This document shows, in pieces, positions 56,451 to 64,000 of a stretch of 64,000 nt of DNA. How positions within the stretch are numbered: the stretch's first letter is position 1; the number at the start of each line of letters is the position of its first letter. Below the pieces are notes generated by a model. It was not told where the DNA came from and made no database searches. It saw only the letters and a list, made by a program, of their open reading frames with translations. This DNA is from Paracoccus sp. TOH (GTDB lineage Bacteria; Pseudomonadota; Alphaproteobacteria; Rhodobacterales; Rhodobacteraceae): contig NZ_CP098360.1 in the NCBI RefSeq assembly GCF_030388245.1, forward strand, positions 124,001 to 188,000. Reading direction: 5' to 3'. The translations under genes were made by a program, and so were the position numbers.

Positions 56451-56463
56451 GGGGAGAGGGCGC

Positions 56464-57903
56464 ATGGAATACGGATTCACCACCGCCGCCTATGTGGTCG
56501 CGGCCGTGCTGTTCATCCTGTCCCTGGGCGGGCTCTCGGGTCAGGAAAGCGCCAAGCGCGCGGTCTGGTACGGCATCGCGGCCATGGCGCTGGCCGTGGT
56601 CGCGACGCTGATCGGGCCGGGCTACGGCAATTGGGGGCTGACGCTGATCATGCTGGCCATCGGCGGCGCCGTGGGCTGGGTCGTGGCCAAGCGGGTGCAG
56701 ATGACCGAGATGCCGCAGCTGGTCGCGGCCATGCACAGCCTGGTCGGCCTGGCCGCGGTGCTGATCGGCTTCAACGCCCAGTTCGAGCTCTCGCGGGTGC
56801 TGCGCGCCCGCGCCGCCGACGCGGCGGCCGAGTTCCACGGCTTCGCCGCGGTGCTGGCGCACAAGACCCCGGCCGAGATCGCCATGCTCAAGGTCGAGGT
56901 GGCGCTGGGGATCTTCATCGGCGCGGTGACCTTCACCGGCTCGATCGTGGCCTTCGGCAAGCTGGCCGGCAGGATCGACGGCAAGCCCCGCAAGCTGCCC
57001 GGCGGGCACGCGCTGAATGCCGGCGCGGCGGCTCTGTCGCTGCTGGCGGTCGTCCTTTACTGCACCACCGGGGCGCCGGTGCTGTGGCTGGTGCTGATCA
57101 CGCTGCTGGCCTTCTTCATCGGCTATCACCTGATCATGGGCATCGGCGGCGCCGACATGCCGGTGGTGGTGTCGATGCTGAACAGCTATTCCGGCTGGGC
57201 GGCGGCGGCGATCGGCTTCACGCTGGGCAACGACCTGCTGATCGTGGTGGGCGCGCTGGTCGGCTCCTCGGGTGCGATCCTGAGCTACATCATGTGCAAG
57301 GCGATGAACCGCAACTTCGTCAGCGTGATCCTGGGCGGCTTCGGCGGCGAGACCGGCCCGGCGATGGAGATCGAGGGCGAGCAGGTGGCGATCGACGCCG
57401 ACGGCGTGGCGGCGGCCTTGAACGAGGCCGACGAGATCATCATCGTGCCGGGCTATGGCATGGCGGTGGCGCAGGCGCAGCAATCGGTGTCGGAGCTGAC
57501 CCGCAAGCTGCGCGCCCAGGGCAAGAGCGTGCGCTTCGCCATCCACCCGGTGGCGGGGCGGCTGCCCGGGCACATGAACGTGCTTCTGGCCGAGGCCAAG
57601 GTGCCCTATGACATCGTGCTGGAGATGGACGAGATCAACGAGGATTTCCCGAATACCGACGTGGTGATCGTGATCGGCTCGAACGACATCGTGAACCCGG
57701 CGGCGCAGGAGGACCCGAACAGCCCCATCGCCGGCATGCCGGTGCTGGAGGTCTGGAAGGCGAAACAGGTGTTCGTCAGCAAGCGCGGCCAGGGCACCGG
57801 CTATTCCGGCATCGAGAACCCGCTGTTCTACAAGGAGAACACCCGCATGTTCTATGGCGACGCCAAAAAGTCCCTCGACCAGCTCCTGCCCATGATCGAG
57901 TGA
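56464..57903 (+). CDS. pntB: NAD(P) transhydrogenase beta subunit
   Basis: 479 residues: an N-terminal membrane part with about eight or nine helices (about 1-270) and a C-terminal NADP(H)-binding domain ([60 protein letters not shown] and [20 protein letters not shown]). AAGGGGAGAGGG precedes the ATG, 13 bases after pntA. The pair ends the plus-strand block; an unrelated regulator gene follows after 144 bases. Confidence 0.95.
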   Translation: MEYGFTTAAYVVAAVLFILSLGGLSGQESAKRAVWYGIAAMALAVVATLIGPGYGNWGLTLIMLAIGGAVGWVVAKRVQMTEMPQLVAAMHSLVGLAAVLIGFNAQFELSRVLRARAADAAAEFHGFAAVLAHKTPAEIAMLKVEVALGIFIGAVTFTGSIVAFGKLAGRIDGKPRKLPGGHALNAGAAALSLLAVVLYCTTGAPVLWLVLITLLAFFIGYHLIMGIGGADMPVVVSMLNSYSGWAAAAIGFTLGNDLLIVVGALVGSSGAILSYIMCKAMNRNFVSVILGGFGGETGPAMEIEGEQVAIDADGVAAALNEADEIIIVPGYGMAVAQAQQSVSELTRKLRAQGKSVRFAIHPVAGRLPGHMNVLLAEAKVPYDIVLEMDEINEDFPNTDVVIVIGSNDIVNPAAQEDPNSPIAGMPVLEVWKAKQVFVSKRGQGTGYSGIENPLFYKENTRMFYGDAKKSLDQLLPMIE

Positions 57904-58047
57904 ACCCAGCACGGCAAAAAAACAGCAAAGCGGGCCGGAAGGCCGGTGACTTCACGGTCGCGCCCGCGACTCCTGCTCGTTTCGGCGGACATCTTGCTGT
58001 ATCACGGAAGCAATCGTCCGCAGGGAACGACGGAACGGGAGGTTGCA

Positions 58048-59400
58048 TTGGAAAGCCAGGCGACGGCGCCCGCCGCCGACAGATCCGACCCGCTGATGCG
58101 CCAGGCAAGCGTGCTGGTCGTCGACGACGAACCGGGGATGCGCAATTTCCTGGTCAAGACGCTGCAACCCCATTGCCGCAGCGTGCTGGAGGCGGCGGAT
58201 GTCGAGAGCGCCAGCGCCCTGCTGAAACAGCAGCGTTTCGACATCGTGCTGCTGGACAACCGGATGCCCGGACTGCGCGGCATCGACTGGCTGGCGCAGC
58301 AGCGCAAGCAGGGCTGGCGGTTCGAGGCGATCATGATCACCGCCTTTCCCGACCTGGATACCGCCATCGAGGCGATGCGGGCCGGCGCGGCGGATTTCCT
58401 GTTCAAGCCCTGCCGTGCCAACCAGGTGCTGAACGCGGTGCGGCGCAGCATGGAACTGGCCTCGTTGCGGCGCGAGAACCTGCTGTTGCGCCATGAGCTG
58501 GACCGGGCGCGGCTGAGCCAGCGCAGCCAGCTTCTGGGCAACTCGCCCGCCATCGAGGCGGTGCGCGAAAGGCTGCGCCGCGTGGCCGGGCTGCCGACGC
58601 CAGTGCTGATCTCGGGCGGCTCGGGCACCGGCAAGGAAGAGGCGGCGCGTTTCCTGCATTCGCTCTCGGGCCGCGCCGACCGGCCTTTCGTCGCGATCAA
58701 TTGCGCGACCATCCCCGCCGACATGCTGGAGATGGAGCTGTTCGGCCATGCTTCGCACGGCACGGACCAGGGGCGGTCGGGTCTGTTCGTGTCGGCCGAA
58801 GGCGGCACCGTCTTCTTCGACGAGATCGCCGAACTGCCGAGGCCGGCGCAGGCGGCGCTGCTGCGGGTGCTCGACAAGCAGACCATCCGCCCCGTCGGCT
58901 CGGAACGCGAGATCGCGCTGGACCTGCGCTTCGTCTTCGCCACCGGCAAGGCCCTTGCCGCCGAGGTCGAGGCCGGCCGGTTCCGCGAGGATCTGTTCTT
59001 CCGGGTCAACGTCCTGCAGATCGAGATGCCGCCGCTGAGGCTGCGCGGCACCGACACCATCGACCTGGCCGGGTTCTTCATGGCCGGGCTTGCCGCGGAA
59101 CTGGGGCTGGAGCCGCTGCAGATCGATTCGCGGGTGCGCGCGGCGCTGCTGCGCCACGCCTGGCCGGGCAATATCCGCGAGCTTCGCAACTTCATCGAGC
59201 GGTCGCTGATCTTCGGCCGCTTCCCGCTGGAGACGCTGGCGCCGGCCACGCCCCAGGACATCGAGCCGCTGGATGCGGTGCAGCGCCGGCACATCCTGCA
59301 GGCGCTGGAACTGGCCGGCGGCAACCGCTCGCGCGCCGCAGACTGGCTTGGCGTATCCCGCAAGACCATCGAACGGAAATGTGCAAGCTGGGGGTTGTGA
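58048..59400 (+). CDS. NtrC-type response regulator without a GAFTGA loop (paralogue 1)
   Basis: 450 residues with a TTG start chosen for GGGAGG six bases upstream. Receiver domain at about 20-135 with DDEPGMRNF, phospho-acceptor Asp70 (LLDNRMPG) and Lys120; AAA+ domain at about 160-400 with Walker A GGSGTGKEEAA (Lys196) and Walker B GGTVFFDEI; Fis-type helix-turn-helix at the end (GNRSRAADWLGVSRKTIERK). The sigma54-contacting GAFTGA motif is absent: LFGHASHGTDQGRSGLF stands in its place. As in Rhodobacter NtrC, it should activate or repress without sigma54. It is convergent with the kinase gene and about 60% like paralogue 2 by eye in the core. Confidence 0.88.
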   Translation: MESQATAPAADRSDPLMRQASVLVVDDEPGMRNFLVKTLQPHCRSVLEAADVESASALLKQQRFDIVLLDNRMPGLRGIDWLAQQRKQGWRFEAIMITAFPDLDTAIEAMRAGAADFLFKPCRANQVLNAVRRSMELASLRRENLLLRHELDRARLSQRSQLLGNSPAIEAVRERLRRVAGLPTPVLISGGSGTGKEEAARFLHSLSGRADRPFVAINCATIPADMLEMELFGHASHGTDQGRSGLFVSAEGGTVFFDEIAELPRPAQAALLRVLDKQTIRPVGSEREIALDLRFVFATGKALAAEVEAGRFREDLFFRVNVLQIEMPPLRLRGTDTIDLAGFFMAGLAAELGLEPLQIDSRVRAALLRHAWPGNIRELRNFIERSLIFGRFPLETLAPATPQDIEPLDAVQRRHILQALELAGGNRSRAADWLGVSRKTIERKCASWGL

Positions 59401-59418
59401 ACGGCGCCCGCGGCGCGA

Positions 59419-61392
59419 TCACCCAGCCGGCAGCCAGATGCGGAAGCGGCTGCCGGTCGGGTCGCTGTCCACCGTGATGCTGCCACCCTGGCGCTCGATC
59501 AGCCGGCGGCAGATCGACAGCCCCAGCCCGGTGCCGCCCTTGCGGCCGCGGCTGGTGATGAAAGGCTCGAAGATCTGTCCCAGGATCGCCGGCGGGATGC
59601 CGGTGCCGGTGTCGGAAAGCTCCAGCGACACGCCGGGCGCGCCGTCGCAAGGCTCGTCGCGGCTGGCGATGCGGATCTCGCCGCCCTCGGGCATGGCGTG
59701 GATGGCGTTGGCGATCAGGTTCACCAGCACCTGCTGCAGGGCGACGCGGCCGATCCGCACCATCTGCGTCGAGCGCAGGTCGTGGCGCATGGTGACGGCG
59801 CCGCGCGCCAGCATGTGCCGGACCAGCGGCTCGCATTCCGCGACCGCCTGCACCGGATCGGTTGCGGGATCGACATCCCCGGGCTCGTCCGTCCGGGCGA
59901 AATCCAGCAACCGCGTCACGATCTGCGAGATGCGGTGGATCTGTTCGTCGATCAGCCGCAGCTCGGTCTCGGCCGGCAGGGCGGCCGGGCCCAGGATCTC
60001 GCGCAGAACGTCCAGATTGCCCTGGATCACCGCCAGCGGGTTGTTGATCTCATGCGCGATCCCGGCCGAGATCTCGCCCAGGGCGGCCAGCTTTTCCGAT
60101 TGCACCAGCTGATGCGTGGCCGCCTCGAGTTCGCGCACCGCCTGGCGCAGGGCGGCGGTGCGTTCCTCGACCCGCAGGTTCAGCGCGTCGTTCCAGGCGC
60201 AAAGCTGACGGTCGCGGTCCTGCAACTGCGCCAGCAGCGTGTCCAGCAGCATGGCGAGCCCGGCGATCTCGTCCGCGCCGCGGGTGACGCCGGTGCGGGC
60301 GGACAGGTCGCCGCCGCGCAGCCGGGCGAAGGTCTCGGCGATCTTCTCGAGCGGGCGGAAGATGCTGCCCGCCCAGCGCAGGAACACCGGCACCGTGACC
60401 AGCGCCACCAGCAGGAACGCGGCCAGGACCAGCAGCACCGCGCGGCGCTTGGCCTCGGCGAAGGGGCGGTCGAGGATGCCGACATAGATCATGCCGATGC
60501 GCCGGTTCGCGCTGTCCTCGACCGGCGCATAGGCCGAGATGTAGCGGTCCTGCAGCACCTGCGCGCGAGCCAGCCAGATCTGGCCCTGACCGAGCACCCG
60601 GTCGCGCACGATGGCCGAGGCGCGCGTGCCTAGCGCCCGCGCGCCGCCGGCCACCGTCACATTGGTCGAGATGCGCATGTCGCCCAGAAACAGCGAGACC
60701 GTGGCATGGGCGCCGGGCGGCAGGGTGTCGGGCCGATAGATCAGCTCGTTGATGCGGTCGATGATGGAAAGGTTGCGGTTCAGCAGGATGCCGCCCACCA
60801 TGATTGCCGGCGCGCCGGTATCGGGATGGCTGGCCGAAACGACCGATTGGGCGACCATGCCGCGGGTTTCCGTCTGCCGCGGCGGCGGCTGGGCAGCGGC
60901 AGAGACCAGGGCGATCTCGGCCCGGGCGGCAAGGCCGGGCGAGATGGCACGAAGCTCGGCCTGGTCGAAGACCTCGAGGACGTTGCGCGCGCCCCGCACC
61001 GGGGCCGAAGCCGGCACATGCATCGGACGCGCCCCCCGCGGGCTGGCCGCGACCAGCCCGCCGGCCGGGGTGGCGAGATAGAGATAATCCAGCCCCAGCC
61101 GCACCCGGTAAAGGTCCAGCAACCCCGGCAGGTCGGCGCTATGGGCAAATTCCTCGGAGCGCGCCAGCATCTCGATCCGTTCGCCGGCGGTTCCGAGGAT
61201 GTTTTGCAGATATTGCTGGGCGACGGTCAGGTCGCTGTTGACCTTGGCGATCAGCAGCCGGTCGAACCTGAGCGACCATTGATGCATGGTGATGCCCAGG
61301 AAAACCGGCAGGATCACCAGGACCGGCAAAAGCGCGATGGCGAGCAGGCGATAGCGGACCGAATGACGCAAGGGGCGGGCCGCCTCAGCCAT
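59419..61392 (-). CDS. Membrane sensor histidine kinase (Cache-HAMP-HisKA-HATPase)
   Basis: 657 residues: membrane helix at about 14-36, an extracytoplasmic sensor of about 280 residues with Cache-like stretches (LGLDYLYLATPAGGLVAASP, IGMIYVGILDRPFAEAK), a second helix at about 325-345, HAMP, a coiled coil with VEERTAALRQAVRELEAATH, the phospho-acceptor helix LGEISAGIAHEINNPLAVIQ, and an ATPase domain with NLIANAIHAMPEGGEI, DTGTGIPP and GGTGLGLSICRRLIERQGG. The ATG at 61392 overlaps the end of paralogue 2 by eight bases, so the two are co-translated. It is flanked by both NtrC-type regulators and may phosphorylate both. The ligand is unknown; C1 or C2 acids are candidates. Confidence 0.9.
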   Translation of the reverse strand: MAEAARPLRHSVRYRLLAIALLPVLVILPVFLGITMHQWSLRFDRLLIAKVNSDLTVAQQYLQNILGTAGERIEMLARSEEFAHSADLPGLLDLYRVRLGLDYLYLATPAGGLVAASPRGARPMHVPASAPVRGARNVLEVFDQAELRAISPGLAARAEIALVSAAAQPPPRQTETRGMVAQSVVSASHPDTGAPAIMVGGILLNRNLSIIDRINELIYRPDTLPPGAHATVSLFLGDMRISTNVTVAGGARALGTRASAIVRDRVLGQGQIWLARAQVLQDRYISAYAPVEDSANRRIGMIYVGILDRPFAEAKRRAVLLVLAAFLLVALVTVPVFLRWAGSIFRPLEKIAETFARLRGGDLSARTGVTRGADEIAGLAMLLDTLLAQLQDRDRQLCAWNDALNLRVEERTAALRQAVRELEAATHQLVQSEKLAALGEISAGIAHEINNPLAVIQGNLDVLREILGPAALPAETELRLIDEQIHRISQIVTRLLDFARTDEPGDVDPATDPVQAVAECEPLVRHMLARGAVTMRHDLRSTQMVRIGRVALQQVLVNLIANAIHAMPEGGEIRIASRDEPCDGAPGVSLELSDTGTGIPPAILGQIFEPFITSRGRKGGTGLGLSICRRLIERQGGSITVDSDPTGSRFRIWLPAG

Positions 61393-62755
61393 TCCAGTCC
61401 GCCAGCCGCCGGTCGATGGTCTTGCGCGAGATGCCCAGCCGCGCCGCGGCCGCCTCGCGGTCGCCGTCCAGTGCCGCCAGCGTGCCCAGAATCGCCCGCC
61501 GTTCGATCTCGGCCAGGGTCTGGCCGTCGCGGCGGCCAAGCTGGGCGGTCAGCGGCGGGAAGCGGCCCAGGATCAGCGCACGCTCGACCACGTTGCGCAG
61601 TTCGCGCACATTGCCGGGCCAGTCATAGGTGGCCAGGTTCGCCCGCACCTCGGCGCCGATCGGCACGGGCCGCGTGCCGAACTGCCGGGACAGGATGTCC
61701 ATGAACAGATGGGCCAGATCGAACAGATCCGGGCCGCGCTCGACCAGCGTCGGCATGGCGATGTGCAGCACGTTGATGCGATAGAGCAGGTCGGCCCGCA
61801 GCCGCCCCTCGGCCACCGCCTTGTCGAGATCGGCATTGGCGGCAAAGATCAGCCGCACATCCACCGAGATCTCGCGTTCGGACCCCAACGGCCGGATGCG
61901 GCGATCCTCGATGGCGCGCAGAAGTTTGGCCTGAAGCCCGACTGAAAGCTCGGCGATCTCGTCCAGGAACAGCGTGCCGCCGCGCGCTGACATGAACAGG
62001 CCCTCGCGGTTCTGCTCGGCGCCGGGAAAGGCGCCGCGGATATGGCCGAACAATTCGGTCTCCAGCATGTCCTGCGGGATGGCGGCGCAATTGACCGGCA
62101 CGAAAGCGCGGCCGGCGCGGTCCGACAGGGCATGGATCATCCGCGCCGCCACCTCCTTGCCGGTGCCCGACGCCCCGGTGATCAGCACCGACGAGGGCGT
62201 GGCGGCGACCCGGGCGATCACCTGCCGCACGGCCTCGATGGCCGGAGAACTGCCGATCAGCTCGCTGCGCAGCCGGTCCTGGTCGACGCTGTTGCGCAGC
62301 TCCTGGCGCAGCACCAGGTTTTCCCGCCGCAACCTCTCGCCCTCCAGGCAGCGGCCGATGCCGTTCAGCAACTGGTTGGTGCGAAACGGCTTCAGCAGGA
62401 AGTCCGAGGCCCCGGCCTGCAGGGCCTGGATGGCGGTTTCCATGTCGGCATAGGCGGTCATCAGGATGGCGGGCGGAAAGAAGCCCAGCCGCCGCTGGTC
62501 GGAAAGCCAGTCGACGCCGCGCTGGCCCTCCATCAGATTGTCCAGGATGACCAGGTCGAAATCGGTCTCGGCCATCAGGGCGCTGGCTTCGGCAGCATTG
62601 GCGGCCAGGTGCACGGCACGGCATTTCGGGGCCAGGATGCGCTCGAGGAAATTCCGCATGCCCGGCTCGTCCTCGACCACCAGGATCGTGGTCTGGGCCA
62701 GCGCCTCGCCGAACGCGCCTTGCGGTCCGGGCCTTGGATCGCTCCCTGCCTGCAT
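61385..62755 (-). CDS. NtrC-type response regulator with a GAFPGA loop (paralogue 2)
   Basis: 456 residues. Receiver at about 22-137 (VEDEPGMRNF, Asp72, Lys122), AAA+ domain at about 165-400 with Walker A GASGTGKEVAA (Lys200) and Walker B GGTLFLDEIAEL, and a C-terminal helix-turn-helix (REAAAARLGISRKTIDRRLA). Where sigma54 activators read GAFTGA this protein has GAFPGA at 241-246; the threonine is normally critical. GGGGAGGGGG precedes the ATG. It is divergent from the oxalate/formate-family transporter across 378 bases that carry three GGACA-N3-TGTCC sites. Confidence 0.9.
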   Translation of the reverse strand: MQAGSDPRPGPQGAFGEALAQTTILVVEDEPGMRNFLERILAPKCRAVHLAANAAEASALMAETDFDLVILDNLMEGQRGVDWLSDQRRLGFFPPAILMTAYADMETAIQALQAGASDFLLKPFRTNQLLNGIGRCLEGERLRRENLVLRQELRNSVDQDRLRSELIGSSPAIEAVRQVIARVAATPSSVLITGASGTGKEVAARMIHALSDRAGRAFVPVNCAAIPQDMLETELFGHIRGAFPGAEQNREGLFMSARGGTLFLDEIAELSVGLQAKLLRAIEDRRIRPLGSEREISVDVRLIFAANADLDKAVAEGRLRADLLYRINVLHIAMPTLVERGPDLFDLAHLFMDILSRQFGTRPVPIGAEVRANLATYDWPGNVRELRNVVERALILGRFPPLTAQLGRRDGQTLAEIERRAILGTLAALDGDREAAAARLGISRKTIDRRLADWNG

Positions 62756-62875
62756 CGCCCCCTCCCCTTCGGCAAGCACAGTCGCATTGCCCCGCCGGGC
62801 TTGGCAAGCGCCCGGCTCTCTTGCCGGATGGGCGCAGCCGGGGCAAAGGTCAACCGACAGCCTGACTGTCGCGGC

Positions 62876-62888
62876 GGACAGACTGTCC
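62876..62888. promoter_or_regulatory. Palindrome site 3, GGACA-GAC-TGTCC
   Basis: Perfect 5+5 palindrome, about 120 bases upstream of the regulator start at 62755. Confidence 0.6.
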
Positions 62889-62971
62889 GTTGAACGCGAT
62901 CCGCTGTTGTGACGCGATCGGGCGCGAGCCGCCCCGCCCCGATGGCGGCCCTGCCTGGCGCGCGGCCGCCC

Positions 62972-62984
62972 GGACAGGTTGTCC
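62972..62984. promoter_or_regulatory. Palindrome site 4, GGACA-GGT-TGTCC
   Basis: Perfect palindrome whose centre is 22 bases from that of site 5, two turns of the helix, placing the pair on one DNA face. Confidence 0.65.
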
Positions 62985-62993
62985 ATTCAGATC

Positions 62994-63006
62994 GGACATA
63001 TTGTCC
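62994..63006. promoter_or_regulatory. Palindrome site 5, GGACA-TAT-TGTCC
   Basis: Perfect palindrome about 130 bases before the transporter ATG. It is followed by AT-rich DNA with TATTGATC, similar to the arrangement after site 2. Confidence 0.65.
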
Positions 63007-63133
63007 ATTGAAATCAATGTATTGATCTGGCCTGATCCCCGGCCATGACGCATCCGCGACTGCGACCGCACGCCGGAAGAGGAGCCGGCGGCATCGCACC
63101 TCAGGTCGCATGCCCAGGGAGGAAAACAGACAC

Positions 63134-64000
63134 ATGACGGATCTTCAGGAAAGCTGGACAGGAGACGGCGCTTCCGCCGGCCTGCTGTCCCGAGAGCGCA
63201 CCATCGCCAAACCCGGCTTCAACCGCTGGCTGGTCCCACCGGCGGCATTGGCCGTGCATCTGTGCATCGGCATGGCCTATGGCTTCTCGGTGTTCTGGCT
63301 GCCGCTGTCGCGCGCCATCGGCGTCACCGAGCCGGTGGTCTGCGAGGGGATGGGCCTCGCCACGGCGCTGTTCACCACCAGTTGCGACTGGCGGGTGGCC
63401 GATCTGGGCTGGATCTACACGCTGTTCTTCGTGCTGCTGGGCTCCTCGGCCGCGATCTGGGGCGGCTGGCTCGAGACGGCCGGGCCGCGCAAGGCCGGCG
63501 TGGTGGCGGCCTGCTGCTGGTGCGGCGGCATGGTGCTGGCCGGCCTGGGGGTGATGACGCATCAGCTTTGGCTGATGTGGATTGGCTCGGGCTTCATCGG
63601 CGGCATCGGGCTGGGGCTTGGCTACATCTCGCCGGTTTCGACGCTGATCAAGTGGTTTCCCGACCGGCGCGGGCTGGCGACCGGCATGGCCATCATGGGC
63701 TTCGGCGGCGGGGCGATGATCGGCGCCCCCTTGGCCGATCGGCTGATGAACCATTTCCAGACCCCGACCGATATCGGCGTCTGGCAGACCTTCCTGACGC
63801 TGGCGGCGGTGTATTTCGTCTTCATGCTGGCCGGCGCCTTCGGCTATCGCGTGCCGCCGAACGGCTGGAAACCCACCGGCTTCCAGCCCAAGGTCTCGGC
63901 CAAGCAGGCGGCGATGATCACCCATCACCACGTGCATCTGCGGGATGCCCACAAGACCCGGCAGTTCTGGCTGATCTGGCTGGTGCTGTGCCTGAACGTC
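63134..64000 (+). CDS. OFA-type MFS transporter (oxalate/formate antiporter family), partial
   Basis: The first 289 codons are visible and the frame is open at the window end. It has a cytoplasmic N-terminus of about 30 residues and then at least six hydrophobic segments. LAVHLCIGMAYGFSVFWLPL and the later GGIGLGLGYISPVSTLIKWF, PDRRGLATGMAIMGFGGGAM are typical of the OxlT-like OFA family, which exchange or import oxalate, formate or related acids in the inner membrane. An insert of about 20 residues (EPVVCEGMGLATALFTTSCD) lies between the first two segments. Next to a two-component system and with shared operator-like sites at the ftfL operon, an acid that yields formate is an attractive substrate, but this is inference. 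Confidence 0.85.
   Translation, partial: MTDLQESWTGDGASAGLLSRERTIAKPGFNRWLVPPAALAVHLCIGMAYGFSVFWLPLSRAIGVTEPVVCEGMGLATALFTTSCDWRVADLGWIYTLFFVLLGSSAAIWGGWLETAGPRKAGVVAACCWCGGMVLAGLGVMTHQLWLMWIGSGFIGGIGLGLGYISPVSTLIKWFPDRRGLATGMAIMGFGGGAMIGAPLADRLMNHFQTPTDIGVWQTFLTLAAVYFVFMLAGAFGYRVPPNGWKPTGFQPKVSAKQAAMITHHHVHLRDAHKTRQFWLIWLVLCLNV

Larger units (their letters stand above)
62756..63133. other. Divergent regulatory region between the response regulator and the MFS transporter
   Basis: 378 bases, no gene seen. It holds three perfect GGACA-N3-TGTCC palindromes, plus a related GACAG-N5-CTGTC (62856-62870) with different spacing. AT-rich DNA with TTGAAATCAATGTATTGATC follows the last site, likely part of the transporter promoter. 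AGGGAGGAAAAC is the ribosome-binding site of the transporter. Confidence 0.65.

Noticed and set aside
53025..56483. 1152-codon open frame on the minus strand
   Set aside because: Spans the antisense of ppc, glyA and pntA, all of which are clear genes.
62856..62870. GACAG-N5-CTGTC inverted repeat as another copy of the GGACA-N3-TGTCC motif
   Set aside because: The half-site spacing is different (GACA-N7-TGTC), so it was not counted with the main set.
1..64000. Mobile elements, CRISPR arrays, tRNA or rRNA genes
   Set aside because: No transposase, integrase, terminal repeats, regularly spaced repeats or cloverleaf-like sequence was recognised by reading; a dedicated search could still find a degenerate remnant.

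Overview
The window is high-GC alphaproteobacterial DNA, most likely from a Paracoccus-like member of the Rhodobacterales. That placement is an inference from gene content, operon order and protein style. It reads as a methylotrophy region: most genes serve degradation of methylated amines to methylene-tetrahydrofolate (THF), formaldehyde and formate, or C1 assimilation by the serine cycle. No insertion sequence, integrase, tRNA, rRNA or CRISPR array was recognised.

Layout. 1-772: end of an alcohol dehydrogenase and a VOC protein. 1131-12605: serine-cycle module 1. glyA, ppc, hprA, mtkB, mtkA and sgaA lie on the minus strand; an atypical LuxR-type regulator, mcl and gck are divergent on the plus strand. 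12699-18497: an APC permease and a dmmDABC-type dimethylamine monooxygenase/oxidative N-demethylase operon. 19157-31636: the N-methylglutamate pathway, mgsABC-gmaS-mgdABCD-folD-purU, with a GlxA-type regulator inserted on the opposite strand. 31789-33513: an XRE-cupin regulator, a truncated hemoglobin and a cupin. 33616-40637: a divergent Amt-family channel, a trimethylamine-N-oxide demethylase-like protein (DUF1989+GcvT), an unknown protein, a FadR-type regulator and an AGCS symporter. 41428-57903: serine-cycle module 2, ftfL-folD-mcl-gck-sORF-sgaA-mtkA-mtkB-hprA-ppc-glyA, followed by pntAB. 58048-62755: one histidine kinase and two paralogous NtrC-type regulators. 63134-end: an oxalate/formate-family MFS transporter, cut by the window edge.

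How it fits together. Tdm, Dmm and GmaS/Mgs/Mgd would strip methyl groups from trimethylamine N-oxide, dimethylamine and methylamine, passing C1 units to THF. The folD copy beside purU could oxidise them to formate. FtfL plus the second FolD, with NADPH from PntAB, could bring formate back to methylene-THF. GlyA, SgaA, HprA, Gck, Ppc, MtkAB and Mcl then close the serine cycle. Every cycle enzyme except FtfL is present twice.

The points most worth a second look are: the duplicated serine cycle with patches of near-identical DNA; a palindrome GGACA-N3-TGTCC found only in front of module 2 and in front of the oxalate/formate transporter; two NtrC-type regulators whose GAFTGA loop is missing or changed; an Amt-family channel without either pore histidine; an MgdB subunit without the zinc-site cysteines of sarcosine oxidase; and an unannotated 38-codon ORF coupled to sgaA.
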